A DNA stretch of 64,000 nucleotides from Pycnopodia helianthoides (GCA_032158295.1 CM063254.1:17994147-18058146); one strand, 5' to 3'. Numbered from the stretch's first letter, positions 1-53,236 are shown. Notes: generated from the letters alone by a model not told the origin. Numbers and translations: made by a program.

Positions 1-230
1 CAGATGTCTTACCACTAGATCGCTGGCTAGAGGTCAATGGAGGTAGTTCGAATCCTTCGCAGCGGGTACTGCAACGATTTAATGGATGTTAATTTTTTTT
101 TTTTTATGCATTGGGGATAAAGAATTTATTTTGGTTTTACCCATACACCGAATGTGTATTTAAGAACTGTACACTCACACTTTCCCGAGCTCTGTGAAAT
201 GGCTAATTTTATTTTCTCTTTTAAACTACC
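1..230. mobile_element. S3 repeat, left end cut by the window
   Basis: CAGATGTCTTACCACTAGAT at base 1 and TTCGAATCC at 49 are tRNA-like; GGATAAAGAATTTATTTTGG, TTTACCCATACACCGA and CTTTCCCGAGCTCTGTGAAA match the S3 copy at 23.9 kb. Confidence 0.65.
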
Positions 231-541
231 ATAGACCGGGTCTCGATTTCACAAAGAGCTAATGTTGATCTGAAGTGCAAATCAATCTTTAACCGCTAAG
301 CAAAGTGTGGTGTTACAATCGCTATGGTGATACTGACAACTCATCTTCGGTTGAGATCTGAGGTGCTTTGTGGGATTGAGCCCTGACTGTTACTTTTAGA
401 TCTGTTTTGAGCTTTGGGGAGATTTTAGGCGCCGCAAAACAAAGCACTGTGGTTTCGGAAAATGTGAGATACTCAGACGATTTTTCTTGAAAAATGAGAA
501 GGGCCTTGTGTATCAATATAATTTTCACGGTCTAACTTTAA

Positions 542-929
542 AGGAACATTACAGAATTGGTAGGAAAAAAACTTGTAAAACATACTTTTTGATCACAGAT
601 TTACATAAAACTTACACGGTCTAATGTTGATGGTAGTAGAAAACATCCCTTGAAATATTTCTGTCTGAAACGCCATATTTGATGAGAAATGAATAAACTA
701 AGTTTACAATTGGAGTTTATCGCTCAGTGAGCGTTTTATTCATTTTTTGAATCTATATGAAATCCGATGCAAATGTGTAATCGGGTTTTCACGATTTTCT
801 CGTGACCCAGATGGCCGAACGATCTCAAACTTCTACAGGTTTGTCAGTTTATGTATATGGTGGATTACATAAAGTGCTTACACTGCCAGCAACTGTTTTG
901 TTAGCAAAAACCAATTCTGTAATGTTCCT
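542..929 (-). mobile_element. TTAA element, family A copy 1
   Basis: Ends AGGAACATTACAGAATTGG and its inverse, flanked by TTAA at 538-541 and 930-933. Like all A copies it has no coding capacity, a central CGCTCAGTGAGCG palindrome and conserved inner blocks (ACAAACCTGTAGAAGTTTGA, TCACGAGAAAATAGTGAAAA). Target site and size fit a piggyBac-type MITE. Minus means it begins with the TTGGTAAGAAA side. Confidence 0.9.
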
Positions 930-1299
930 TTAAATTGTTATTTGAAAACCTGAAGATTAAAACAAATACTTCTTTATTAAGAAATTATACAAATAAGACG
1001 TCCTACTTATACATTTACTTGTGTTGGTGTTGTGTTAGGAGTCACTGGGTGGCATTTGAACAAGTCTTGTACGGCCGGGCATTCCAACAGCTTTATTCCA
1101 CATACGGCATCTCTTTGGAACTCCTTGCCTGGTGCATGTTTCCCTCCATCCTACATCTAGACTGTTTTAAGAGGAATATCAATTCCTACCTTCAGCTCCC
1201 CTGAGTTTTTTTTCATCTTTAACATTTTTCTTCTTGTAGCCCCTTACCAAGAGCGGCTTTGCAAACTTGCATAAAACAACTAAATAAATATGTAAAAAT

Positions 1300-1395
1300 A
1301 ATTATATGTTATTTATACAGCGCCTTAGACAAATCTCCAAGCACTCAACGAGGGAAAGTCTAGCGAAAAATACATATAAATTACAGTATTACATG
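1300..1395. repeat. SINE/LINE tail fragment
   Basis: ATGTTATTTATACAGCGCCT is the tail word shared by LINE and S1 ends; nothing else of the element is visible. Confidence 0.45.
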
Positions 1396-2785
1396 TAGGT
1401 CCTCATGTCAGTGATGTGTTTGGGTTGATGTTGGCTGTTGTTGACCATGTTTATCTTCATACAAGATTGAGGTCGATCTGACAAACCGACAGAACATTTC
1501 CAAAGAAAAAAACCAAAACAAAGCATGTTTTTTACAAAAGGCTGTTTTGTCACTCTTTTTCTAGGTCAATTTGGAGAAAATCATACTGTAAAATTGACAC
1601 GTTTTTCCATTGGAGAAGAAACAAAACCCCCCTCCAAAAAAAAAAAAACAACAATTTTTTCCAGTTTTTTTTTAAAAATAACTTTCCAACCAGCACTAGA
1701 TAACATGTACCGGTATGTGAATTAACTAGTCACTCTTTTTATAGCTCTCTTTATTTGCTTGATTTATTTGTTTCAAATCCATTTTGGGGGGGTTGTAAAC
1801 TTCAGCTGTCATAGTACAAGGTTGTGATTCTCCATCAGCAATTCTGGTTGTTTGATTTCTCTATCCTGGTTATTTGATATACCTAGCCCTGGATCAGACC
1901 AAAATTGAAGATGGCCGTGCCATTCGGCATTTTTAATCACACAGGCAGCAAACAAAACTGTGGTACCTGTTAATTAATCCTCGGATTTTTCCCAGCGAAC
2001 AGGAACCGCCGCCGTCGCCGCCATCGCTTGATGGGCTGTTTGTTGCCATGGTTACGGTATTCTCAAGGAGCTAAGAGTCTGATGCTGTTATCATTTCCAT
2101 CTTTCCTCTCCTTGTCTTTTTCTCTCTCAGTCTCTTTTTTTGTCTTTGTCTCCATGGTAAATCTAGTAATTTCATATTTGTATGCGCAATTGTCAGTTTG
2201 TCACCAACACACCTAACGTGTTTTTTCCTAATTGTATTATCCCAATACCAAAAATGTATTCATCAGTTTTTTTCCTTTTTTTTTTTTCTTCTCTCTTTTT
2301 TCTTTCCCCTGAAAGACAAAGATCAATCTACCTTTTGGGTTTCTTTGATTGACTCGGACCGTGATTGCATGTTTTTAAATGCCATCTCGGATTTACTCAG
2401 CCTCCGAAGACCGATCCAAACCTCCAGGGATGCATAATTTAGCTTGTCATATTTCTGCCACTACCAGTCGGTCTGTATTAATAATGAGCTTGGAAGCCAT
2501 CAGAATGGAGAAAACAAAAGTGTTCTGCAAATGTCAGGACCTCAAAGATTGTGTTGTCGTGTCGTGTGTCCCCCCCCCCCCACCCCATCTTCCATTTTCC
2601 ATTTGAAATGGAGGAGCAAAAGATCATGGGTTACTCACTTTCAGTCTAATGAAGTTTATTGCATCAGTATAGTTGTCTACAATTATTATGCCCCCCCCCT
2701 TCAGGACCCACCCAAACAAAACAGAAAATGATAATATGATCAACCAAAATAAAGAAAAGTTGGGGGGAAATTCATATAATAATAT

Positions 2786-2983
2786 CAGAGCTGCCAACTC
2801 TCCCTGATGCTGCAGAAAGTTCCCTGAAAATGAACCAATCTTTCCGCGTTTTGATGAACAAGTTTGAAATTCTTCCTGATTATAAGAGCTTTTTTTTCCC
2901 GTTTGATTAATGCAATTCTAAATATCTCCCTGATTGTTGTACAAAATTTCCCTGATTGCAAGATGCAAATGTTGGCAGCTCTG
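2786..2983. mobile_element. hAT-like MITE
   Basis: Ends CAGAGCTGCCAAC and GTTGGCAGCTCTG; flanking octamers AATAATAT (2778-2785) and TATAATAT (2984-2991) match at seven of eight bases. CAG(A/G)G ends with 8-base duplications are known for hAT elements. Non-coding, 198 bases. Confidence 0.8.
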
Positions 2984-3112
2984 TATAATATCACAGTGCA
3001 GATTTAAGATTTTTTTCAATATAATACAAAATAATAACAAAACAAAAAACAAAGCGAACGTAAACTTGGGAATAGTACAGGAAAAGTATGCCAGCTCAGC
3101 TCTCTCCACAAA

Positions 3113-3300
3113 TACCGGAGCTGTCATATTTCCCTTATTCTGCAGAAAGTTCTCTGAAAATAAACAAATCTGTCCATGTTTTGAGGAAAAAAAATTGAAA
3201 ATCTTCCTGATTATGGAAACGTACGTATGTAATTCTTGATATCTCCCTGAAAGTTGTACGAAATCCTCCTGAATGCAAGATGCAAATGTTGGCAGACCTA
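3113..3300. mobile_element. Decayed second copy of the 2786 hAT-like element
   Basis: Inner words recur in the same order: CTGCAGAAAGTTC, CTGAAAAT, TCTTCCTGATTAT, ATATCTCCCTGA, GCAAGATGCAAATGTTGGCAG. The left terminus is degraded to GGAGCTGTCA. Confidence 0.7.
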
Positions 3301-3864
3301 AAGTAAATGATTTTTTTTTTTTTTTATGAAGATTTTTCAGTGGTTAAAATTCGCAAGCAGAAGAACAGGGACAAAAGTATAAAAAACTACGTTCTACGAA
3401 AAGCAAACAGGTTAACCGTGTACCCTTTGTTTGGACCCGGAACGTGACGACAAGGTGTTTTTATTCTGCCATCATAATTTTTGTGTCCCCGTCAATGTGA
3501 AACGTGAAGAGCAGACGGATCATTCAATTAAATGCACCCTTTTGTGGATGAGATTTGTTTGCTAGATAGTGGGGGGGGGGGGGTCTGTCTGGTTGTGGAC
3601 GGCAAAGTCTCCGAAGAATGAGGAAAAAAACCTTGTCTCCTTTTCAGAGAGTCAAAAACCAAGACTTGTTGAAATGTGAGGGGGGGGGTCAAGGTTTGTT
3701 TGTTTGTTTGGTTTATTTCCAGTTGCACAACTTGAAAATACAACGGTTGTAATAGTATTGAAAATGTTTACAATTAAGGTACAAATGGAGGCAACATCCA
3801 TAGGAGGTATAACCCTCCTGCATCTCTGGCCACGGCGTTCGCGGACTGGACACCAACCCTCAGA

Positions 3865-4060
3865 AATCTGAGAAACGATTCATGCAAGAATCGTTTCAGG
3901 GGTTTAAATGTTTTGGGGGTGAAAACTATCCAAACCGTTATTACTTTGAAGGGAATCCTTTCTTGAAAAAAAGTTTATCAACAGCTGTCAGTGCTTCTCA
4001 CCAAGTGGGTTTTTATGGTCATTATTTTTTTGGACTATTTACCGATCTGTGACCCTACCT
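3865..4060 (-). mobile_element. TTAA element, family C fragment
   Basis: Only one end is clear: GACCCTACCT followed by TTAA at 4061-4064. Inner sequence (AACAGCTGTCAGTGCTTCTC, TTTTTATGGTCATTA) matches C4 in inverse orientation. Confidence 0.6.
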
Positions 4061-4945
4061 TTAAAATGAAACTTGCTTTATTATAGAATCGATTTTTAGG
4101 GCGATGAGGAAGATTTCCGTCATTCTATCCCCTGGTCATTTGCCTTCGTGCCCCTTCAAATTGTTGAAATTCACATTTACCTTTACGAGTCGAAGAGCCC
4201 CTTGGGACAATGGTGCCTTGACTGCACATGAATTACATAGAAGTACAACGAACTGTAGAGCGGAGTTGTCAAGTTAACAATTGAAGTTGTACAAAGTTTC
4301 TCACTCACCTGGGAAGGAGAAGAGCTTTCCGGTTTTAATCCAACTACCATCTACTGGGGTTGCAAACAATCGTACTACTCTAGAAATGACCGTTTTCCCG
4401 CTAAACACATTTTTGTAAGGACGGTTGGAAACCGATGGCTAGCTACTTTTGTGTTTTAAGAATTAAAAAAAACCATAATAAACAAGTTCTTCATGTAAAC
4501 ATTTTACCACTTTTGATTTTTGATCGTTGGTTTTTTTTTCTCCACATGGCCTCTCCGAATCCGTACAAACCGTACGTTTGAGCAATTCAATTCCCCACAG
4601 AATCAGAGGTTTACCAACATGACAATTTTCCATCAAACGAAATTGAACCGATGTGGAAAACATTATTAAAAACAACACTGAATCGACCCCCCCCCCTTCC
4701 TCCTTGACATCTCTTAATATGCAGTAATATGAAAGAGGATATCATTTTCTTATGATCATATTGCAGAGAAAACAATGCCTGAGGAGCGCATTACATGTAC
4801 AGTGATTGTGTACACAGAACTATGTAAATCTGCTGGGCCGTAGATATGGGTTATGGAAATATTTGAACAAACAAAAATGAGGTGTCCAGTTGCAGCGCGA
4901 TGGGTAATTTCCTGTGCGGTTTGGGCCCAACTGGTTTTTGGTTAA

Positions 4946-5326
4946 AGGCAGTGGACACTATTGGTAATTACTCAAGATAATTAGTAGCATTAAACCTTAC
5001 TTGGTAACGAGTAATGGGGAGAGGTTGACAGTATAAAGCATTGTGAAAAACGGCTCCCTCTGAAGTGACATAGTTTTCGAGAAAGAAGTAATTTTCCACG
5101 AATTTGATTTTGAGACCTCAGAATTAGAATTTGAAGTCTCGAAATCAACCATCTGAAAGCACACAACTACGTGTGACAAGGTTTTTTTTTTCTTTCATAG
5201 TTATCTCGCAACTTCGACGACCAAAATTGAGCTCAAGTTTTTACTGGTTTGTTATTTTATCCATATGTTGAGATACACCAAGTGAGAAGACTGGTCTTTG
5301 ACATTTACCAATAGTGTCCAGTGTCT
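4946..5326 (+). mobile_element. TTAA element, family B copy 1
   Basis: Ends AGGCAGTGGACACTATTGG and CCAATAGTGTCCAGTGTCT, TTAA at 4942-4945 and 5327-5330. Non-coding, 381 bases. Inner blocks (GACCAATTGAGCTCA-like, ACTGGTCTTTGACA) are shared with B2. Confidence 0.9.
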
Positions 5327-6378
5327 TTAAGACTGGCACTGATCTGCAGGAATATTTGATTTCTATGTAGTCGTGTTTAAAAAAATATATCTTGGAAAGA
5401 ACTCGTGGTTTGGGAAAAGCTACTGCTGCGAATACCGTTTTTGAGTCAAGTGAAGGTACAGCATTGATGATGTTGGTATCTTTGAATAAAGAGTACCGCA
5501 TCAGTACTTCTACTACAGGGGTTACTTTCTATGAAGCAAGATAATATACATCATGTTTCGGTCGGTAAATCATATACCTTTTTTAGTCTAGGTTGATCAC
5601 GTTTACTTAAGCACACTGTTCCGCCTTGCAAAACTGTTGATACCAGTTTGCCTTTTCTCTCTCAATAAAATAATTTGACCCGATTATTTACATGTAGATT
5701 TGAATGTTATAACTTACCATTGGTTGTTTTTTTTTTGTGCATTTCCTAAAAAGAAAGCCTTTAACTTTCATTATTCTGTAAAAAAAAATAGCTACTACTG
5801 AATTTTCCGGTCAAATTGGCAAAAAATCGTACCTATCATCTTTAAAGACTAGGTTTTTCTAAGATTGAAACCTCCGTTGGTTTCAACAGGTTTCACATAC
5901 ATTTCCACAGCCTTCACCAGCCAATATCGACTTATAAGAATAACAGTTATCATGGAAGTAAATATTGTAGACCGACCAAAGCAAACACACCTTGTTTGCA
6001 TCTCACCACCCCACCCCCCTCCCCTCACTCAAGAAGAAACTAAGCAGATTAAAAAAAAAGTATGTCTGTCGTGCAGAAGATAAAAGAGTCTGCTGTTCCA
6101 CAATACAGTATCAAAATATCCTGCCGTGATCAGACAGTACAAACTTCATTGGTCCATCGAACGCTTTTGATGTTATTTTACCTGCACTGCGAACCGTGTA
6201 CGCTTTGATGTTATTTTACCAGTCGTCGTCGACGACACGTCCAGATGTGTTTATCTTGTTGCAACGATTCATTAATTTGCGTTGCTACATGTGCACCTTT
6301 TGCTCCTTTCCTCCCGACTGTCATAACAATCCAGCATTCACTGAACGGTTGAGGCGCTGGCTTTCCTAAAAAAACCAC

Positions 6379-6530
<152 letters not shown>

Positions 6531-6670
6531 CGTCAGTTAGTACAAGTACAACGGCAGACCCTTTGTCATGTTACTGCCATCTTTGTCTAGCTCATCTGCA
6601 ATCGCTGGCACACCTTCTTTTTTGTAAGTGCCTCTGTTATGAACAGCAGATTGGACACCATTGATGTAAC

Positions 6671-6944
6671 AGGTTTATTATTTTTATCAAGTAATAAATC
6701 ACAAGGGAAAAATGACTTGGTAAACTATAAATAGTTTTGGGTTGAGCAAAGAAAAATTGACTAGAGTGGGACTTGAACCTGCAACCTCCGGATTAACGTG
6801 CCGGTGCTCTACCTACTGAGCTATCTAGCCCTAACGTTGGCGGCCTCCCTATCTTGTCAAAAATTTTTGTTCGGGGGTGCTGGTCAGAATTAAGCCATTC
6901 AATCTGTAACTGTCGTATAGCCAGGGATCACACTCTAGTTTACA
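6671..6944 (-). mobile_element. S2 SINE with tRNA-like segment
   Basis: Minus strand 6832-6759 reads TAGATAGCTCAGTAGGTAGA ... GGTTGCAGGTTCAAGTCCC, a tRNA-like fold with Asn-type GTT in the anticodon position. Conserved sequence extends on both sides (GGCGGCCTCCCTATCTTGTC; TTTGGGTTGAGCAAAG). Confidence 0.82.
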
Positions 6945-7284
6945 ATACAACCAGGGAAGCGGCCAGAGGGATTACCATATTAGGGGTTGTGACTTTTTAA
7001 TTCCAAATATCAAGTGATCAAGTTTTTATATATATATTTTTTGTTATAGTTATTTATATATCAATTATCCACTGTTTTGTCAATGAAGAACAAAGTGTAC
7101 TTAACAGGCCTAGAATTTCATCGGTGTGTGTGTGTGGGGGGGAGGGGGGTGGCATTTTCATTTCGCAAGTGGCTCTTCCATTGGCAAATCTTAGGGTCTA
7201 TGGGAGGCTTTTGATGGGGCACAAGGGCCAAGACCAGGGCAACAGAGGCCATGGCATCCAGGTAAATCCCATCCCTGACTTAAG

Positions 7285-7319
<35 letters not shown>

Positions 7320-8590
7320 TTGGAACTTCACGGAGTTACTTAATTGCAGGAAGCTTCTTGAAGCTGCACAAAAATTTACTCAACTCCTGAAAATTAACAC
7401 TCCGGCAAAAAAAAAAAAACACCCCCAAAAACAAAAAAACATATTTCCAGCTGAAATGTCATGTGGTGTAAATTACGTGTTTCTCGTACCCCCCACAGAC
7501 TTTTGTCTAGCAGATAATTTTGTTAAAGCAGCATCAATGAAATTGAAACCTCCCTCAATAAAGATGAGGGGGAAAAAAACCTATCAACATGTCTTTGGAA
7601 GCAGCAGCAGCTGTCTCACGATGCCTGGATTAGGACGTCTCAAAACTCGGAGAAAGACGGGGGAAAAAAAAAAAAAAAAGATATACACTGTGAAGGTTTT
7701 TTTTTTTTTTATCAAAATGCTCAAGTTACTTGTGATGGAGTTTTGGACGGCTGTGGATATAACCGATGTATCATTCAACTCTGGGTTGAAGGGTAAACTC
7801 GGGGGAGATGTCCGTCCATTGGCAAATTGTCACTTTTAGAAGCAAACTTCAATTAAATATACCCTGAAGTTATACACACTGGCAGAGATCCGTGGTGAAA
7901 AAATATAAAGGTTAAAGGTGGAGGGAGGGGTGGGGGGAGATTTTGAAATGTACATGGAAAACCTTGATCTTAATTTTCTATGTGTGGAATACCTGGAGTG
8001 GGATGGTCCTGTTAGCCCCTCCCACTCCCTGTTGACAAATGTAAATTTTGAAACGTTCATGAAAACTTACTTTTCAATGAAAGGAAAATCTGGTGTGGGA
8101 TGGTCCTGTTTGCCGCCCCTTCCCCCCCCCCCCTTTCTGTGTTGAGAAATGCAAATTTGAAAGGTGGTGGGGGATTTTAAAATGTACGTGAAAACCTTTT
8201 AACGTATATTTCAATGCATGACCAATTCTAGGGAGAGATGGTGGTCCTGTTGGCTTGATTTCTTTAATAGGTCTAGGGAAGACTTTAAAATGAGACAGGT
8301 TCAAAGAGGATATGACTTGATCTGACATGGCGACATATTGGATAAAGCACGGTGGTGTGGCATATGGAAAGCTGTCTGCACTCAATTTGCACTTAACAGT
8401 GTATCACCTCCATGGTCCTTCGCAACCTGTATGAACCTTTCTTTCAGAGGCAAAGCTTGGTGATCTTCATGATTCAGTCTTTATAAACGTCTCTGTGTTT
8501 TCATTTCCGCCTACAGCTCAAGAGGATCAGCAATTTTTTTTAAATTTTTTTTTTGTCATTTCATATTTCCGCTCGTTGTGGAAATGATCA

Positions 8591-9161
8591 GGGCCTAATT
8601 TCATAGAGCTGCTTTTTTAAGCACAGAAAATAGCTGAGCACAACAAAAAATTAATCATGCCTACCAGAATAAGGCAGCAAGTACCATGTCACATGCACCA
8701 TCTTTAACTGGTAACCTGCTAAATTTTGCTTAGCAAATGAAATTGTTATCAGCCAAATTGTTTGCTTAAAGGCACATTACAGAATTGGTAATTGTAAAAT
8801 ATACTTTTGATCACAGATTTACATAAAACTTACACGGTCTAATGATGATGATAGAAAACATCCCTAGAAATATTTCTGGCTGAAATGCCATATTTGATGA
8901 GAAATAAATCAAACTAATTTCCGATTGGAGTTTATCGCTCATGAGCGTTTTATTCATGCATTGTATAACACATGCAAATTTGTAATCGGTTTTGCACTAT
9001 TTTCTTGTGACCCAGATGGCCGATCGATCACAAACTTCTACAGGTTTGTCAGTTTATGTATATGGTGGATTATATAAAGTGCTTACACTGCCAGCAACTG
9101 TTTTGTTAGCAAAAATCAATTCTGTAATGTTCCTTTAAGCAGCTCTATGATATTATAGGCC
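8591..9161. mobile_element. Family G inverted-repeat element (G1) interrupted by A2
   Basis: GGGCCTAATTTCATAGAGCT at the left and AGCTCTATGATATTATAGGCC at the right after removal of A2 (8770-9134 plus one TTAA). Inner TACCAG, GGTAACCTGCT and TTAGCA blocks are typical of G copies. Confidence 0.82.
8770..9134 (-). mobile_element. TTAA element, family A copy 2
   Basis: Same ends (AGGCACATTACAG variant), TTAA at 8766-8769 and 9135-9138. It is inserted in a family G element: GCTTAA on the left and TTAAGCAGCTCTATGA on the right restore the G sequence. It shares the AGGCACATT variant with copy 7, so the two probably form a subfamily. Confidence 0.9.
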
Positions 9162-9259
9162 AAAGGTACAATGTGAATGACACCTGTCTGTACAATGTAG
9201 AATGTGTAGAATGGATCCATCCATAGAGACCAGAATGAAATTCCATTTTATTGTTTTAA

Positions 9260-9694
9260 GGTAGGGTCATACTGGTAAGGACCCTGAATTTGGTTTTATT
9301 TTTTTTATTTCTATCCGAAAGCTTACTTGTTATAAAGATGGTTAATGGTAGTAAGCATCCTGTGATATTATTTCGTCTGAAATGCCCCCCAGTTGACTAT
9401 AAATAAATAAAAGTATTTGCATTTGAATTGTTTCTCAAATTTCTAAAGGGTTGGTGTCCGTCTGCGACTGCTGCGGCCAGCGATGTGGTTTGTACCGGCT
9501 GTCACTTCGCTAAACGCAGATGGATTCAACGTTCTTGCGAAAATACATTGACAGTTTTTTTTTTGCTGTTTTCTCAGCAAGTAGACACTATATTCAGCTG
9601 AAACTTTCACATGTGACTTTCATTGTATTTTTTCTTGATATTTTTGCGAATGAATCAGTAGTGTGTTGACAGAAGCCCATCTATGCCCCTACCT
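9260..9694 (+). mobile_element. TTAA element, family C copy
   Basis: Ends GGTAGGGTCATACTGG and TATGCCCCTACCT, TTAA at 9256-9259 and 9695-9698. Inner GCTGCGGCCAGCGATG-like and AACGCAGATGGATTCAACGT blocks recur in the copy at 13307. Confidence 0.85.
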
Positions 9695-10037
9695 TTAAAG
9701 CTCTCAATTATTCTAGGCACAACAAGGTTTCTAGCCAGGACAGTCTTGATGGTCTAAGACAGAATTTGGCTCCGTAAGGATTGAAAGCTTTGCATATTGT
9801 AGGAAGTAAGAAAAACACCTGGAAGTAGTTTGCAGGTAGCAGCCATGTGAAGTGTTGGGTTTGGCTTGAATGTTCACCCTCGTCTCTTGGGAGCAGCAGC
9901 CCACTCTTCTAAATATAGACACATTTTAGTCTGTTTTTCAGAATCTTCTCACAACCCCATCCTTTCTTCCCAGAAGAGATCAATTTTTCATTGTAGTTTA
10001 CCACGTAAAACTACTGATTTGTTTTTTTGCTTCTTAA

Positions 10038-10426
10038 AGGAACATTACAGAATTGGTTTTTGCTAACAAAACAGTTGCTGGCAGTGTAAGCACTTTATGT
10101 AATCCACCATATACATAAACTGACAAACCTGTAGTAGAAGTTTGAGATCGATCGGCCATCAGGGTCACGAGAAAACAGTGAAAACCCGATTACACACTTG
10201 CATGAAATCATATAGGTTCAACAAATGAATAAAACGCTCACCTGAGCGATAAACTCCAATCGGGAAATTAGTTTATTCATTTCTCATCAAATATGGCATT
10301 TCAGACAGAAATATTTCAAGGGATGTTTTCTACTATCATCATCATTAGACCGTGTAAGTTTTATGTAAATCTGTGATCAAAAAGTATATTTGACAGGTTT
10401 TTTCATACCAATTCTGTAATGTTCCT
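10038..10426 (+). mobile_element. TTAA element, family A copy 3
   Basis: TTAA at 10034-10037 and 10427-10430; full set of A blocks, including GCTAACAAAACAGTTGCTGG near the left end. It lies about 280 bases before the STK32 exon at 10706. Confidence 0.9.
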
Positions 10427-10705
10427 TTAAAATTTGCTTCTAAATTATTTAAAATGTTATCAGATAAGCAGCTGCATGGAATTGGAGCCAGAGTGGACAG
10501 ACGACATAACATTCCTTTTTCATTAACAGGCACAAATATTTTATCAATTTTTTCCCTAAGCATTTAAGAAATGTAACTGTATTATCATTTCTGTCTTTGC
10601 CCCTCTTTTTTGAAGTGTTTTCCCACACTATTTTTTTGTTTGATTTTTCTGATTTTAATGTCAATATCTGTCTGGTTCTTTTTCCTCCCCTGTTTGTCTA
10701 TACAG

Positions 10706-51194
<40,489 letters not shown>

Positions 51195-51221
51195 CACAAG
51201 TAGTTCTTAACTTAACATTTT

Positions 51222-51229
51222 TGTATATA
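51222..51229 (+). promoter_or_regulatory. Pumilio-type response element in the 3' UTR
   Basis: TGTATATA matches UGUANAUA, the known PUF-protein site, 27 bases after the stop codon. The match is exact, but eight bases in AT-rich DNA can occur by chance. Confidence 0.35.
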
Positions 51230-51425
51230 CTATACATACATATATGGAGCAGTCAGAGGTTTGACACTATTATAGTTGAGTCATGTTAACGATATGCATC
51301 TCATCATAATTGTAGTGTCACTGATGATGGAGTCAATGGTAATCTATCCACCATTTATTATTAATATTTTTTTAAATCGTGGGCCGATTTTGTAGAGAGC
51401 TTTTCACACAAACGTTACAAGAACA

Positions 51426-51615
51426 GGGCCCAACTTCATAGAGCAGCTCGAAAAGTAGCCGAGCACACTAAATCTTGCTTACCAGAATAAGGTTACCAGC
51501 CAAAATACCATACCATGTGTACCATCTGTGACTGGTATCCTGCTATTTTTTTGCTTAGAAGAAAAGTGTTGAGCAATATTTTTCTGTTTATAAGCAGCTC
51601 TATAAAATTTAGCCC
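51426..51615. mobile_element. Family G element (G7) in the probable STK32 3' UTR
   Basis: GGGCCCAACTTCATAGAGCA mirrored by AGCTCTATAAAATTTAGCCC; TACCAGCCAAAATACCATAC inside. If transcribed, the arms would pair. Confidence 0.8.
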
Positions 51616-52456
51616 TGGACAAGTTTAGCTTCCCAGGCGTTGGGTACCATCCCAAATGTCACATAAACGTATACTGCTTGTTAATTACTGGTTCCAGGCA
51701 GATTTTTACTTAGGAATTATGTTTGTTACAGAGGCGAATACAATGTATCCTTGACAACGGTCCCTGATTTCTACTATTAGGTATAGCAGCGGGAAAGGGG
51801 AGGTAGGTTGGTTGCTCCGCCCTTCCAGTGGTGATGCACAAGGTCACTCGATGGAATGGATGGCCTTTTTTTTTTTTCCCCTCATTGTTTCAGGGCATTT
51901 GCGTGCATATGAGGGTACATTACTGTGAACATTCTGTTCAGCCCACAACTGAAATAGATCTAGTTTCACTGAAATCATTTCATGGTGCCAGTCATGGTCC
52001 TGACAGTCCTATTACACATGTGTATATGTACCCATAATACTTGGATATCGTCTTCTTCGCCGACTGCGCCACTCCAGCAGTAATTTGGTGGCAATATTTC
52101 TCGGTGCCAGATTATTGCTTGAAACTCAATATCGTCTCAAACTTCCTTTTAATCTTTTGGCTTCTGGCTTGGTCTTGATATCGTTGACGCGCTCACACGC
52201 AGCCCCCGATGAGCCGGCCATCCTAATTGAGTCCTGATCAGGAATTAATGGGAGGCCTGCAATGCTGCATGCTGTGGAACGCCATGTTAACATGTTACAC
52301 TGGGACCAATAGGTCTTTCTATTGCAACGTCACAGGCCGAGTTTTTGCCAACCAAGGTTGGCAAACTATGGAAAGCCGAAATGCAAAGCAAAAACAGATA
52401 GCTACAGTTTGGAACAATGTGGCACAAAATAATTCAAAAATACTGTATTTGTGTTA

Positions 52457-52462
52457 AATAAA
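52457..52462 (+). promoter_or_regulatory. Candidate poly(A) signal
   Basis: AATAAA, followed within 15-40 bases by T/G-containing sequence (AAAAGTGTTGAATTTGG). It is the first canonical hexamer noticed after the STK32 stop. Confidence 0.4.
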
Positions 52463-52981
52463 AATTTGCAAAAGTGTTGAATTTGGTCATATTCTCTGTT
52501 AACATGATTGAATGTTTTGCTAACATTCGGCTGTCCATGCCAACCAGCGCGGTTTGTTTATCATCAATGGAAAGGTCTATAGGTCTTCATCATGATGTGG
52601 CCATTGCTGTCAGAGCCCCTGAACATTGTACTGACGAGCACTGCTGTATAAATGGGACCAGACTATCTTCTTCCGAGCCTCATTTTGGTCACATGGATTT
52701 GAATGGAAGCGGCCGTTTGCACCAATGCATTGCTCCAAATGAAATTACGGGCTTAATTATATGCTACCCTACTAGCCTAAGCATTATTTTGAAAACAAAA
52801 ACCCATTAAATTTTAGTTATCCCATAAACCCATAATTCATCAGTAAAACAATATTCACCGTACTACTACCGTCTTTACCATGTTCCCCGTATTCAATAGC
52901 AATAACCAACAGTGATTCCCACTAAACAGAAAGGGGAACCAGATTATTTTCACTTTTAGTATGGCTACACGTCTATGTGCA

Positions 52982-53174
52982 GGGCCAAATTCCATAAAGC
53001 TGTTAAGCAGAAGATTTTGCTTGGCAACTGTTTCTGCTGAGCAAATATTAGCTGGGAACCGGTCACAAATAATATACATTACATGGTATTTTGGGCTCGT
53101 AACCTGTTTCTGCCAAGCAAGATTTTTCTTTGCTAAGCAGTGTTTTCTGCTTAAATGCTTTATTAAATTGGGCT
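52982..53174. mobile_element. Family G element (G8)
   Basis: GGGCCAAATTCCATAAAGCT mirrored by ATGCTTTATTAAATTGGGCT; GGGAACCGGTCACAAATAAT inside. Confidence 0.75.
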
Positions 53175-53236
53175 TGGGTGTACGTGAAAGGGAGAAAGAC
53201 AAGATGGCGGCCCCGTACCAAAAGTCAATTGACCAT

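Larger units (their letters stand above)
51195..52480 (+). other. Probable 3' UTR of STK32
   Basis: The sequence is non-coding after the stop codon. The first canonical AATAAA I found is at 52457-52462, giving a UTR of about 1.26 kb if used; an ATTAAA lies near 52804. The region includes a Pumilio-type site soon after the stop and a family G inverted-repeat element (51426-51615) that would be transcribed as a hairpin. The 3' boundary is inferred, without transcript evidence. Confidence 0.5.

Noticed and set aside
3774..4064. Complete family C element beginning at the TTAAGG near 3775
   Set aside because: The left word does not continue as a C end; only the right part is a convincing C fragment.
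10597..10705. Upstream extension of the kinase exon in the same frame (SDFNVN resembles a DFN motif)
   Set aside because: It is the pyrimidine-rich intron end; DFN would be followed by an activation segment, which is absent, and the acceptor at 10705 fits the family junction.
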